A stretch of 64,000 nt of DNA from Mesobacillus jeotgali (GCF_002874535.1 NZ_CP025025.1:3591353-3655352); one strand, 5' to 3'. Shown: positions 17,044 through 26,547, counted from the first letter of the stretch. Made by a program: numbers and translations. The notes: generated by a model not told the origin, from the sequence alone.

Positions 17044-17691
17044 TCAGTGAGCACGTTCATGTATTTCCAGCTTTTCTTTATATCTTTGGAATAACCAGAT
17101 AACAGCTACGACCCAGAGGCCGCTGGCAAGAAATCCTCCAATGATATCACTCGGATAATGGACGCCTAAATAGACCCTGCTCAATCCAATCGCTATAATC
17201 ATAAAGGTGCTGAGGAGGATGACAGCGTTTCTCCCCATGTGGGTTGGGACATGGCGCCAGAGCAGGAAGGCAAGGATGCTGTAAAAAGAAAAAGCATTCA
17301 TCGCATGTCCGCTTGGAAAACTGTACCCACCAATTTCGATGAGCCGATGAAAATCCGGGCGTGCGCGATGAAAATACAGCTTCAGTAATCTGTTCAGAAT
17401 CGGAGTAATATAAACTACAGACAGGAAAACTAGGATTTCCAGCCTGTGTTTTAACACGTAAAAAAGAAATAGGAAAATTAGAATTGACAGAATTACAATA
17501 AACCTTAATGATCCAATATATGTAAAGAACTTCATGGCCGCAGTCAGTCCTTCCACTTCGAGCCCCTGCACCCAATCTATGATAACCCGGTCGAACGCAA
17601 CAAGATATTCTGCCTGTACCATGTAAGACATGAGGATAAAACCGAATAACGAACCAAAAAAGGCAATTAAAAGCTGGAGATTAAACTTCAC
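17044..17691 (-). CDS. PAP2-family membrane phosphatase
   Basis: 215 aa with about six helices and the three PAP2 motifs: KLYFHRARP, PSGHAMNAFSFY and SRVYLGVHYPSDIIGG. Such enzymes remove phosphate from undecaprenyl diphosphate, phosphatidylglycerophosphate or other lipids at the outer membrane face. The start is a GTG with GGAGGGAA upstream. It is a lone gene between the cyd operon and ugd; the lipid substrate cannot be told. Confidence 0.88.
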   Translation of the reverse strand: MKFNLQLLIAFFGSLFGFILMSYMVQAEYLVAFDRVIIDWVQGLEVEGLTAAMKFFTYIGSLRFIVILSILIFLFLFYVLKHRLEILVFLSVVYITPILNRLLKLYFHRARPDFHRLIEIGGYSFPSGHAMNAFSFYSILAFLLWRHVPTHMGRNAVILLSTFMIIAIGLSRVYLGVHYPSDIIGGFLASGLWVVAVIWLFQRYKEKLEIHERAH

Positions 17692-17802
17692 GAATTGTTC
17701 CCTCCACTTATGTTTTAAATCACCCTTACTATTCCCAGATCAGTCATTTTAAAAAACCATTGCACGATTACCTCATTAGCAAGTTATTAAAGATAACAAA
17801 CA

Positions 17803-17833
17803 CAAAAAGGAATGAACTCAATCATTCCTTTTT
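17803..17833 (-). terminator. Terminator of galU-ugd
   Basis: AAAAAGGAATGA / TCATTCCTTTTT overlaps the ugd stop codon and is followed by T residues on the minus strand. Confidence 0.75.
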
Positions 17834-19140
17834 AAAATAACCGCCGGCCTCCCGACTGGATAATATTCAATTCGTCCGCATTCCTGAAGAGCTGCTTCAT
17901 CTAAACAGTTCCTGCCGTCAAAGATGATTCGCTGCTTCATGACATCCAATAGTGCTGAGAAATCTAGCTGTCTGAACTCTTCCCACTCAGTGACAATAAA
18001 CAAGGCATCTGCATCTTTTGCCGTTTCCAATGCTGAGTCCACGTAGGTGATGATCTCACCGATGACCTTTCTTGCATTGCCGGATGCAACTGGGTCGTAG
18101 GCTGTAACCTCAGCACCTGCTTCAGTTAAGGCTCGTGCAATTTTTATCGACGGTGCTTCCCTCATGTCATCCGTTTCTGGCTTGAAGGAAAGGCCAAGCA
18201 TGGCGATTTTCTTCCCCTTCAATTCTCCAAGTCGTTTCAGCGCCTTACCTACAAGCAGCTCTTGCTGATGATTATTGATGGCAATCGTCTCTTCTAATAA
18301 GGAAAAAGGAATCCCTTGCTCCTTTGATGTATGCAACAGCGCTTTTACATCCTTCGGAAAACAAGAGCCTCCGTATCCTATTCCAGCCTTTAAAAAGGCT
18401 GATCCAATCCTCTTGTCGTAGCCCATCCCATTCGCAACATCTTCCACGTCTGCTCCTACGGCTTCACAAAGATTGGCGATTCCATTGATAAAACTGATTT
18501 TCGTTGCCAATAAAGCATTGGAGGCATATTTGATCATTTCGGCGCTTCTAACATCCGTCAATAAAAACGGAACGTTCAGCGGCCGATACATTTCCTGGAT
18601 TTTTTCAGAAGCACCTGAATCTTCAGAGCCTATGATAATCCGGTCCGCTTTCAAGGTATCCTGAATGGCTGATCCTTGCCGCAGAAACTCTGGGTTGGAG
18701 ACTATCTTAATCTCAACCTTATTTTTCTGCTGCCCTAGTAACAGCTGCTTCAAATATTCATTCGTGCCCACGGGGACCGTGCTTTTAACCACGACAATTG
18801 AATCTCGGTTGATATGTTCACCGAGGTCCTTTGCGGCCTGCTTAAGAAAGCTCAAATCTGCCTGCCCATCATCACACTGGGGTGTACCGACGGCAATGAT
18901 GATGATTTCCGCTTCGCTTAATCCTTGCTGATGAGAGGTAGTGAAAGCCAATCTGCCTTCAGAGGAGTTTTTAATAAGAAGTTCTTCAAGTCCTGGTTCA
19001 TAGATCGGGGACTTTCCTTCTTTGAGGGTATTTATTTTCCTTTCATCAATGTCTATACAAATCACATTGTGGCCGATTTCCGCCAGGCAGATTCCTGTGG
19101 ATAGTCCGACATATCCTGTTCCAAGTACAGCAACCTTCAT
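17818..19140 (-). CDS. ugd: UDP-glucose 6-dehydrogenase
   Basis: Converts UDP-glucose to UDP-glucuronate with two NAD+, feeding acidic wall or capsule polymers. 440 aa: NAD-binding GTGYVG (7-12), central domain with the catalytic Cys in GYGGSCFPKD, and a C-terminal UDP-binding domain. A GTG three codons upstream is possible; the ATG at 19140 sits right after the galU stop. Co-transcribed with galU, which makes its substrate. Called tuaD in B. subtilis, but no teichuronic acid genes follow here. Confidence 0.92.
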   Translation of the reverse strand: MKVAVLGTGYVGLSTGICLAEIGHNVICIDIDERKINTLKEGKSPIYEPGLEELLIKNSSEGRLAFTTSHQQGLSEAEIIIIAVGTPQCDDGQADLSFLKQAAKDLGEHINRDSIVVVKSTVPVGTNEYLKQLLLGQQKNKVEIKIVSNPEFLRQGSAIQDTLKADRIIIGSEDSGASEKIQEMYRPLNVPFLLTDVRSAEMIKYASNALLATKISFINGIANLCEAVGADVEDVANGMGYDKRIGSAFLKAGIGYGGSCFPKDVKALLHTSKEQGIPFSLLEETIAINNHQQELLVGKALKRLGELKGKKIAMLGLSFKPETDDMREAPSIKIARALTEAGAEVTAYDPVASGNARKVIGEIITYVDSALETAKDADALFIVTEWEEFRQLDFSALLDVMKQRIIFDGRNCLDEAALQECGRIEYYPVGRPAVILKRND

Positions 19141-19141
19141 G

Positions 19142-20038
19142 TCAGTCACTCTCTCTCTTCAGGCCAGTCATGTTGTACACATCCATTAAATACTCAATGA
19201 CATCCTCCCGGGTATCTTCCCTTTGCAGTGCAAAATCAACCGTTGCCTTGATGAAACCGATTTTATCCCCGATATCATATCGCTTACCCTCGAAGTGATA
19301 TGCCAAGACTGCCTGCCGCTTATTAAGCTCATTGATTGCATCGGTCAGCTGGATTTCTCCTCCACGACCTGCTGGCAGCTTTGAGAGTACATCGAAAATT
19401 TCCGGCCTTAGAACATAACGGCCCATAATCGCATAGTTTGAAGGCGCCTCATCTTTTGAAGGTTTTTCTACCAGCGAATCGATATAAAAGAGGTTCGGCT
19501 CCAGGTTCCCCCCCTTTGGCTTGATGATCCCATATTTGCTGACATCGGTATCAGGAACACTTTGTATGGCTACAACCGAGCTATTGCAGTATTCAAATAC
19601 ATTGATGATTTGCTTCAAGCATGGGGTTTCCGACATCACAATGTCATCGCCAAGCAAAACAGCGAACGGCTCATTGCCGATGAAGCTTCGGGCGCAAAGA
19701 ATGGCGTGTCCCAGGCCCAGCGCTTCCTTTTGCCTGACATAATAGATATTTGCCAGGCTTGATATATTTTGAACCTCTTCTAAAATATCAAGCTTACTCT
19801 TTTTTAATAACGCATCCTCCAGTTCATAGGATTTATCAAAATGATCCTCTATCGATCGTTTTCCCCTGCCGATGATGATAATGATCTCCTCAATCCCTGA
19901 GGCTACTGCTTCCTCTACGATATATTGGATTGTCGGCTTATCAACGATCGGCAGCATTTCCTTAGGCTGTGCTTTTGTTGCCGGTAAGAATCGTGTCCCG
20001 AGCCCGGCTGCCGGGATAATCGCTTTGCGGATTTTCAT
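19142..20038 (-). CDS. galU: UTP-glucose-1-phosphate uridylyltransferase
   Basis: Makes UDP-glucose from UTP and glucose 1-phosphate. 298 aa with the N-terminal nucleotide-binding loop [45 protein letters not shown] and the metal-site GDDIV. The gene ends 1 nt before the ugd start. UDP-glucose from this enzyme serves Ugd and probably the nearby glycosyltransferase. GGGAGG precedes the ATG. Confidence 0.93.
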   Translation of the reverse strand: MKIRKAIIPAAGLGTRFLPATKAQPKEMLPIVDKPTIQYIVEEAVASGIEEIIIIIGRGKRSIEDHFDKSYELEDALLKKSKLDILEEVQNISSLANIYYVRQKEALGLGHAILCARSFIGNEPFAVLLGDDIVMSETPCLKQIINVFEYCNSSVVAIQSVPDTDVSKYGIIKPKGGNLEPNLFYIDSLVEKPSKDEAPSNYAIMGRYVLRPEIFDVLSKLPAGRGGEIQLTDAINELNKRQAVLAYHFEGKRYDIGDKIGFIKATVDFALQREDTREDVIEYLMDVYNMTGLKRESD

Positions 20039-20193
20039 ATGCTGCCTCCCTTTTGAATTCCATAGTCTTTTATATTCAAAGGACCAAGCTCACGACACGT
20101 TAAAGGCCTACCAATTCAAAAATAGACTATGCACCGATGAAAGATAATAGATTCCTGCCTAAAAATAAAGAATTCCTCACCACCGGAAAAGAG

Positions 20194-20961
20194 TCATCTA
20201 TGCAGAGGTAAATATACTTTTCTTAAAAAATGAGGGAGCAATTTAGGAAGGACTTTCCTCCTCCGATTCAACAGTGCTGTGACCATCGCTTTTCTTTCTT
20301 CCCTGGTAACCATCCAATCATCAGGAATAGTTGAGACGATTTCTTCTATTAAAAAAATCGGTATGGCCTGAATCAGGTCAAGCGGCTCTGCGAAGGCATC
20401 CTCATTCTCGATATGTGTTGCCATCATTTGTTGTGCAGCACTTTTCCTCAATCCAGTTGGCAAATTTTCAAGGCTGGAAATCTCCCAACTATACGATCCG
20501 AGAATCTCGGCATGGTCAATGATCCATAAATGATAGATTTCATTTGCCACTTCTTGCAAAAGAATATTTTTTCTTGTCCTCCCTCTGTTGCATAGCCAAT
20601 AATCGAAAAGTATGATGCCCGCAAGCGTTTCTGAATTAACAATTCCGCTAACATTCGCTACATGATGGCCATCAAGACAATTCGGCACATACAAAGAGGC
20701 AAATTGATGTCGAGTAGGGATAAACTGAGCAAGCTCAGGAATTTTCCGGGTAAATTCTTCGGGTATTTCAACTAGGCAGGCAAATGGCACTGGCAGACCC
20801 AGGTATCTAGCAAGACAATAGGAAACCCATTCATTTGGCAAAGTTTTTTCAAATCCAGCCTGAAGGAACTTCACCACATAGTCTCTGCCATCATCAAAAG
20901 CAATCAGGTGCGCATTAGATTTTCCTTCGAGTTTCCGACGATAAGCTACGGGTTTTATCAT
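20194..20961 (-). CDS. HipA-like kinase family protein with altered catalytic loop
   Basis: 255-aa soluble protein of the HipA-like group common in Bacillaceae. N-terminal lobe: LIAFDDGRDYVVKF and NEWVSYCLARYLGLPVP. Catalytic region: FDYWLCNRGRTRKNILL and IIDHAEI. In HipA-type kinases the loop reads NxDRxxxN; here the Asp position is Gly (codon GGG), so the product may be inactive or the loop specialised. It overlaps the end of the glycosyltransferase gene by 4 nt and is surely co-translated with it. Substrate unknown. Confidence 0.65.
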   Translation of the reverse strand: MIKPVAYRRKLEGKSNAHLIAFDDGRDYVVKFLQAGFEKTLPNEWVSYCLARYLGLPVPFACLVEIPEEFTRKIPELAQFIPTRHQFASLYVPNCLDGHHVANVSGIVNSETLAGIILFDYWLCNRGRTRKNILLQEVANEIYHLWIIDHAEILGSYSWEISSLENLPTGLRKSAAQQMMATHIENEDAFAEPLDLIQAIPIFLIEEIVSTIPDDWMVTREERKAMVTALLNRRRKVLPKLLPHFLRKVYLPLHR

Positions 20962-22064
20962 GACTGGTCCCCTCTTAATTGATCTCCGTAAATAATTTCA
21001 TATAATAGATCGAGATATTGATCAGCTACAACTTCAATGGCAAAATGCTGCTTTACATGCTGGATGGCCGCCCTGGATATTTGCTGCTGTAACCCAGGAG
21101 CGTCAATGATGGAATAAAGCTTTTTTACGGCATCATCAACCTTTTGGCCGTAATATAACATCCCAGTCTTCTCCTGAAGAACCAGCTCAGTGACTGGCAT
21201 CATGTTAGGAGCAACTACTGGAATACCGCAAGCCATAGATTCGATATAAGTAATGCCAAAGGATTCGGACTTTGTCGTTGCCAGCGTGCAACCCCCTGAT
21301 TTACGTATTTTTGCATAGACGTTTGGCATTTGGTGATAAGGAATGACAGGATGCCATTTTACGATGTCCGATAGGCTCTCCTCCTGCCATTTAGCCGCGA
21401 ACTCTGCACGCTGGAGACTTTGCGCACCGCCAATTACCCAAAATTCAATATCATTCCGCTCTTTTTTGATTCTTTTTGCTATCTTCAGAAGCATTTGCCA
21501 GTTTTTCCGATTGTCCAAATGACCGATCCAGCCAATAATTTTTTTATCTGTCGCCAAAATAGGTTCACTGGAGTAGTCGATCTCTCTTTCCAGCAGGGGA
21601 CGGAAAAAAGATAAATCCACACCGTTATATATGACCTCAACCTGTTTGCTTTCAAATAAAATGGAGACAACACGTTTCTGGTAATTGGATGGGACTATGA
21701 TGCTTTTAGGTTTTATTGTCTTGAGGGATTTTAAATGGGGCTGGAGCTTAATAATTTCCGGAGTATGGGCTTCTATTATTACTGGCCCGGCAAATCCTGA
21801 TTTGCGTATCCACGTATAGGCATCTTTCGTATCGATGACGATGATTGCATCATAATTATTCGACTGTATAATACCTATAATTTCATTTTCATCTTTAGTT
21901 AAATATACACGAGCGACATCTTCCATGATGTGAAGCCCGCCAAGATCGGTCGTATATAGAAACTCGGTGTCAATACCATGTTTTTTTAAGTAAATCGAAC
22001 GATTCCGCCATCCAGCATTTACACCGCCAACTGAAAGCAGATGGCAGATTACTAGTACTTTCAT
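20958..22064 (-). CDS. Glycosyltransferase, GT4 family
   Basis: 368 aa with a GT-B fold. The N-terminus (LLSVGGVNAGWRNRSIYLKKHG) is the acceptor domain; the C-terminal donor site has the EX7E motif in ESFGITYIESMACGIPVV. It transfers a sugar from a nucleotide donor to an unknown acceptor. No signal peptide. Its gene shares a 4-nt overlap with the HipA-like gene, and galU-ugd lies downstream, so a role in surface or spore-coat glycans is plausible but inferred. Confidence 0.85.
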   Translation of the reverse strand: MKVLVICHLLSVGGVNAGWRNRSIYLKKHGIDTEFLYTTDLGGLHIMEDVARVYLTKDENEIIGIIQSNNYDAIIVIDTKDAYTWIRKSGFAGPVIIEAHTPEIIKLQPHLKSLKTIKPKSIIVPSNYQKRVVSILFESKQVEVIYNGVDLSFFRPLLEREIDYSSEPILATDKKIIGWIGHLDNRKNWQMLLKIAKRIKKERNDIEFWVIGGAQSLQRAEFAAKWQEESLSDIVKWHPVIPYHQMPNVYAKIRKSGGCTLATTKSESFGITYIESMACGIPVVAPNMMPVTELVLQEKTGMLYYGQKVDDAVKKLYSIIDAPGLQQQISRAAIQHVKQHFAIEVVADQYLDLLYEIIYGDQLRGDQS

Positions 22065-22079
22065 ATTGGTTTCTCCTCA

Positions 22080-22136
22080 CTATAAATTCGTCACGTTGAT
22101 TTCTTTCATCCATTTTTTCAAATACTTCGTATCCAT
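22080..22136 (-). CDS. Possible 18-aa leader peptide before the glycosyltransferase
   Basis: MDTKYLKKWMKEINVTNL with a strong AAGGAGG site 7 nt before the ATG; the stop is 15 nt before the glycosyltransferase start, and the frame overlaps that gene's own GAGGAG site region. It could be a translated leader coupling translation, or a gene remnant. The start context is unusually good for a chance frame. Confidence 0.4.
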   Translation of the reverse strand: MDTKYLKKWMKEINVTNL

Positions 22137-22259
22137 GATGTTCCTCCTTGATATCATTAAGTTCCACTTCTTATTAATAAATTCGAGGTTGGCCAAAAAT
22201 GTAAGGGCATGAATCTAGTGAATGGAAAATGTGTGCTGGTAGAGGTATGGGCGGCGATG

Positions 22260-22372
22260 TATGATGGACAATAATTGCCCTTTTTGTTTCATTTCTTTCC
22301 GTCATAGCCTTGATGACGGACAATGATTGAACTTTTCCCCTCCATTTCTGTCCGTCATGACATAGCGCTTTT
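22260..22372. repeat. Two-copy hairpin repeat with 52-bp spacing
   Basis: GGACAAT recurs at 22266 and 22318, 52 bp apart, and CCGTCAT at 22299 and 22352. The second unit has 10-bp perfect arms ATGACGGACA / TGTCCGTCAT. The core GGACA/TGTCC and the unit length match the array at 12859, while the outer arm bases differ yet still pair. It lies in the divergent region between the glycosyltransferase and the next gene. Confidence 0.7.
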
Positions 22373-22419
22373 TTTCTTAGTCGTGTAACGGTAAAATAGA
22401 CATGAAAGGAAGTGGACAG

Positions 22420-23205
22420 ATGGCAAACTCAGTTGCAGGCACTAGTCAGTCGCATTTGACTCAATATATCCCGCCTAAAGGCATGTACGAAGAATTTGAA
22501 GATGAAGCTCATTATCTCGAGAAGGTTAAAGAATGGGGTTTGAGCACGAAGAAGGATTTTTGGTACAAAGACAGATATCAGCATTGTCTTGTGACGATAA
22601 AGGGGTATGAAATCTTTGGTGAAACAGCTGAATTCAATACTCTTGTAATTGAATTTCCGGATGGGAACTTAACTTGTATCCACCCTGCGTACCTGAAGGA
22701 GATGCAGTCTTCCAGCTTTGGGAAGGAAATCATCCCGCAAGCTTCCGTTGATGAAGGTGCAGCTGCAGATGTGAAGAAAGAGAAGCCTAAAGCAACGGCT
22801 CCTGCGGCACCAGAAGCAAATGCAGAAAAACCTGCAAAAAAGGAAAAAGTGAAAAAAGAAAAGGCTCCTAAATTAGTGCTGCCAGAGGAAAAGGTTCATT
22901 TTACCGCGACAGTGAAGCAGTTTGCACTAAGCTGGAACCATTTCAATGAGGATAATGACGAAGTAGTCGTGTTCGAGAATGTCCGGATTGAACTGGAGGA
23001 ACCAATCGAGGTTGGACTTGCATGGGGCTCACACAGCAAAACGCTGAAAAAGCACGAACTGGAGCCGGGACAGCAGCTTGAATTCGACGGCAAAATCGTC
23101 AAAAAGAGTCTTCCAAAAGGTAAGGACGTCGAAGATGAATCAATGCTTCTCGATGTATCAGTAGCTTATAAAATCAATAACCCTTCAAAAATAGCGAAAA
23201 AATAA
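22420..23205 (+). CDS. Hypothetical two-domain protein with Lys/Ala/Pro linker
   Basis: Not recognised. The ATG at 22420 follows GGAAG by about 8 nt; an in-frame ATG at 22402 has no site. 261 aa: an N-terminal domain (to about 110) rich in aromatic residues (FWYKDRYQHCLVTIKGYEIFG), a linker of Lys, Ala, Pro and Glu (about 112-160), and a C-terminal beta-rich part (HFTATVKQFALSWNHFNEDN). No signal or membrane segment. It stands alone with its own terminator. A nucleic-acid or surface-binding role would be guesswork. Confidence 0.7.
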   Translation: MANSVAGTSQSHLTQYIPPKGMYEEFEDEAHYLEKVKEWGLSTKKDFWYKDRYQHCLVTIKGYEIFGETAEFNTLVIEFPDGNLTCIHPAYLKEMQSSSFGKEIIPQASVDEGAAADVKKEKPKATAPAAPEANAEKPAKKEKVKKEKAPKLVLPEEKVHFTATVKQFALSWNHFNEDNDEVVVFENVRIELEEPIEVGLAWGSHSKTLKKHELEPGQQLEFDGKIVKKSLPKGKDVEDESMLLDVSVAYKINNPSKIAKK

Positions 23206-23206
23206 A

Positions 23207-23235
23207 GATGGACTGGCCTCAAATGCCAGTCCATT
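23207..23235. terminator. Bidirectional terminator
   Basis: ATGGACTGGC / GCCAGTCCAT lies between the hypothetical gene (plus) and tadC (minus), which converge here. Confidence 0.7.
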
Positions 23236-23238
23236 CCT

Positions 23239-24159
23239 TTACTTTGAGAAAGTTTGGATAAATTGAATTAGTGCCGGGCCTAACAAAACGATAAACAAGC
23301 TTGGGAAGATAAAAAGAACAAGGGGAAACAACATTTTCACCGGTGCCTTCATAGCTTCTTCCTCTGCGCGCTGCCTCCGCCGTTCCCGAACCTCATTGGA
23401 CTGGACACGAAGTACCTGCACCATGCCGATCCCCAGCTTTTCAGCCTGCAGGATGCTGCTGATGAAAGCTCGCACTTCCTCGACTTCGATCCGGTTTTTG
23501 ATTCCTGTAAGTGCTTCTCTTCTCGTTCGGCCAAGCCTCAGCTCTTCTAGACTCCGGTGGAACTCAGCGGAAAGCACGCCATCCTTTTTGGATACGACCT
23601 TGCTGACTGCGGAATCAAATCCAAGTCCCGCTTCAAGACTGACCGTCAGTAGATCAAGGATGTCTGGCAGTTCTTTTAACGCGCTTTTATTCCTTGCCTT
23701 TCTCTTAATGCTTAAATAATAGTGCGGAAGAAATGTACCCGCTGCCAGGCCAATAAGGAGGAACAGGACTATGCCTGCATAACCTGCCTGGAGGATGGCT
23801 CCATATCCGCCTGCCAAAAGCGGGAGCAGCAGCACGAGGGAGATTTGCAGCAGCCTGAAGTCAACAGGTGTCATCCCAAAAGGACTACCGGCAAGCTGTA
23901 GCTTCGTCTCGATTTTTGCTTCCTTTTCGCCTGGCATCCTCCGTTTAAAGCTTCTTTTAAAATCATTCATCAATGGCTTTCCGATTCGCTCATATAAGGA
24001 AGCATTGCTGGCCTTTTCAGTGACATCCGGATTTTCTTCCTTAACGCCGCCGACGAAGGTAGACATACGCTTTTTCAGATGGGTGGCCTTCTCAGCCCTC
24101 ATCAAATAAAGTCCATAAATGGCAAAAGAAATCGTTAAGAAAAAAGTAAAGTATAGCAT
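23239..24159 (-). CDS. tadC: Tad pilus inner-membrane platform protein TadC
   Basis: 306-aa GspF-type membrane protein: N-terminal helix, a cytoplasmic T2SSF domain (DILDLLTVSLEAGLGFDSAV, SSILQAEKLGIGMVQVLRVQ) and C-terminal helices. It forms the membrane platform with TadB on which the TadA ATPase drives Flp pilus assembly. Last gene of the Tad operon; 1 nt separates it from tadB. Confidence 0.88.
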   Translation of the reverse strand: MLYFTFFLTISFAIYGLYLMRAEKATHLKKRMSTFVGGVKEENPDVTEKASNASLYERIGKPLMNDFKRSFKRRMPGEKEAKIETKLQLAGSPFGMTPVDFRLLQISLVLLLPLLAGGYGAILQAGYAGIVLFLLIGLAAGTFLPHYYLSIKRKARNKSALKELPDILDLLTVSLEAGLGFDSAVSKVVSKKDGVLSAEFHRSLEELRLGRTRREALTGIKNRIEVEEVRAFISSILQAEKLGIGMVQVLRVQSNEVRERRRQRAEEEAMKAPVKMLFPLVLFIFPSLFIVLLGPALIQFIQTFSK

Positions 24160-24160
24160 C

Positions 24161-25129
24161 CTACACCTCTACTGCCGTAATTTTGCGGATCAGTACAAAT
24201 CCAATGATGCCGGAGAAAATTCCGGCGATCGTCAAAGCAATTCCTACTGGGTGCCGGAAAAGAGTTCCGATATACTCAGGTTCAATTAAGTACAGGACGA
24301 AAGCCAGAATGATCGGTAACAAACCAATAACGATTCCTGATAACCTCCCTTGAGCTGTCAGTGAAGATATCTGCCTGTGAATTTTAGTCCGCTCCCGGAT
24401 CGTCTGCACAATTTTATCAAGCACGGTAGCAAGATTGCCCCCTACCTGACGCTGAATCAAGATTGCCTGGATCATCAAATCCAAATCCTCGCTTGGCATT
24501 CTTTCTTTCAGCTCATTCAAGGAATCCTCAAGACTAGCTCCGTATTGCATCTCCTTGATGACGCTGTCCATTTCTTCCTTTATCGGTGAACCCGCTTCCT
24601 CTATCACCGTTTTCAAAGCCTGCTGGAAGCTAAATCCGGCCCTCAAGGATCCGACAATTGTGGAAATCATATCTGGAAGGCCGTCGTTGAATTTGACGAT
24701 TCGCTCCTTGATTTTCTTCTTCACATACCAGCGAGGCAGCATGAATCCCATTAAAAAACCGACTGCCATTAGAAGAATGTTTCCGGAAACAAGTAGTAAG
24801 AGAAATCCTGTAATTCCAGCTGCCAGCCACCTGAATAAAATATATTCCTCTGGCTTCAGCGGAAGGCCGGACCGTCTTAGCATCGTCTCCAGCTTTGAAT
24901 TCTTCTCCTTGGTCAGCATGTTCTTCCTGACCTTTTGCTTTGTCATTTGGTAGTAAACCATCAAATCATATTGCTTCCGGTCAAGCTTCGTCCCGGAGCT
25001 CGCCAGGTATTTTTCAATACGCTTCTCCAGACGCTTGTCCGAGAGAAATATCCTCTGAAAAATTGAGTAAAACAATAAAAATACAGTCATCATGAAGAGT
25101 GCGGAAAGGCCATAGATCATTCTCCCCAC
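24161..25129 (-). CDS. tadB: Tad pilus inner-membrane platform protein TadB
   Basis: 322 aa, T2SSF domain in the middle (LPDMISTIVGSLRAGFSFQQAL, IQAILIQRQVGGNLATVLDKI) with helices at both ends. Partner of TadC. Its start overlaps the end of tadA by 13 nt, indicating coupled translation. Confidence 0.88.
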   Translation of the reverse strand: MGRMIYGLSALFMMTVFLLFYSIFQRIFLSDKRLEKRIEKYLASSGTKLDRKQYDLMVYYQMTKQKVRKNMLTKEKNSKLETMLRRSGLPLKPEEYILFRWLAAGITGFLLLLVSGNILLMAVGFLMGFMLPRWYVKKKIKERIVKFNDGLPDMISTIVGSLRAGFSFQQALKTVIEEAGSPIKEEMDSVIKEMQYGASLEDSLNELKERMPSEDLDLMIQAILIQRQVGGNLATVLDKIVQTIRERTKIHRQISSLTAQGRLSGIVIGLLPIILAFVLYLIEPEYIGTLFRHPVGIALTIAGIFSGIIGFVLIRKITAVEV

Positions 25130-26547
25130 TCCTCACCTTCGATAAAGACATTCGCAGGAATATGGATCCCTGAGGTTTCGAGGCGCTCATAAAACTTGGG
25201 ACGGACACCGGTAGGGATAAGCCGGCCGATGATTTTTCCATCCTCATTCACACCTTGCTGTTTATACGTAAAAATATCCTGAAGGACGATTACATCGCCT
25301 TCCATTCCCTGCACCTCGGTAATGCTGGTTATTTTTCTGGAACCATCCTTCAAGCGGGATTGCTGAATAATGACGTCAAGCGCTCCTGCGATTTGTTCGC
25401 GGATCGCTTTTACAGGGAGTTCGACACCTGCAAGCAGCACCATTGTTTCAAGACGGGCAATCATATCCCTTGCACTGTTGGAGTGCCCCGTGGCTAGTGA
25501 GCCATCATGTCCCGTATTCATCGCCTGAAGCATATCCAGAGCTTCGGCGCCACGGACCTCACCAATAACGACCCGGTCAGGCCTCATACGAAGCGAGTTC
25601 CTGACAAGGTCCCTTATGGTGATAGAACCCTTCCCTTCGATATTGGGCGGCCTTGATTCCAGTGATACAACATGGTCCTGCCCAAGCTGGAGCTCAGCTG
25701 CATCCTCAATCGTGATAATCCTCTCATCATGAGGAATGAAGTTGGACAATACATTTAGCGTGGTCGTTTTTCCGGAGCCCGTTCCACCGGAGACAAATAT
25801 ATTCAGCCTTGCTTTTACACATGCCTCTAGAAAGATTGCCATTTCATTGCTAAGAGTTCCGAAGTTGACCAAATCTTCAATCTGAAAAGGGTCCTTCGAG
25901 AATTTCCTGATTGTGACTGTCGGCCCATTCAATGCAAGCGGAGGGATGATCGCGTTGACACGTGAACCATCTGGAAGCCGGGCATCGACCATCGGGGAGC
26001 TTTCATCGATTCTCCTGCCAAGAGGAGCAACGATTTTTTCGATGATGCTCATGACATGCTCTTCATCCCTGAACATAATCGAGGTCAGCTCAATCTTCCC
26101 TTTTCGTTCACAATAGACCTGAGCCGGTCCATTCACCATAACCTCACTTACATCCTCATCAATCAAGAGCGGATTGATCGGCCCAAACCCCGTTAAATCA
26201 TTTCTCAGTTCATCGACGACCCTTTTTCGGTCGATGCTGCCCCTGAATTGTTCATCCTCTTTCATGATTTCAATTGCCATTGCATCCAGCTGAGGAATGA
26301 TATCCTCTACTGGCGCATCTTTATATTCCTGGATTATTTTCTTATGTATCAGGTTTTTAAGCTCCTGATGCTTATCCTGCTTCCTCTTGACTTCAGGACT
26401 GACGACCTCTTTCTTGTTTGGTTCCCTGAACACAGACCGGATGTCTAACTTCTGCTGTGGAGCGGGCTGGACAACAAATTCGTCGTGCTGGCTGTCCGCT
26501 CCTTCTGCTTGCTGTGTCCTTTCCTGTATGCGGTTCAGAAGGCTCAT
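25117..26547 (-). CDS. tadA: Tad pilus assembly ATPase TadA/CpaF
   Basis: 476-aa secretion ATPase. N-terminal helical part, then SGGTGSGKTTTLNVLSNFIP (Walker A), the Asp box region ITIEDAAELQL, Walker B-type VVIGEVRGAEALDMLQAMNTG and the His box TGHDGSLATGHSNS. It powers polymerisation of Flp pilin. Starts 4 nt inside the end of the upstream tadZ gene. Confidence 0.92.
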   Translation of the reverse strand: MSLLNRIQERTQQAEGADSQHDEFVVQPAPQQKLDIRSVFREPNKKEVVSPEVKRKQDKHQELKNLIHKKIIQEYKDAPVEDIIPQLDAMAIEIMKEDEQFRGSIDRKRVVDELRNDLTGFGPINPLLIDEDVSEVMVNGPAQVYCERKGKIELTSIMFRDEEHVMSIIEKIVAPLGRRIDESSPMVDARLPDGSRVNAIIPPLALNGPTVTIRKFSKDPFQIEDLVNFGTLSNEMAIFLEACVKARLNIFVSGGTGSGKTTTLNVLSNFIPHDERIITIEDAAELQLGQDHVVSLESRPPNIEGKGSITIRDLVRNSLRMRPDRVVIGEVRGAEALDMLQAMNTGHDGSLATGHSNSARDMIARLETMVLLAGVELPVKAIREQIAGALDVIIQQSRLKDGSRKITSITEVQGMEGDVIVLQDIFTYKQQGVNEDGKIIGRLIPTGVRPKFYERLETSGIHIPANVFIEGEEWGE

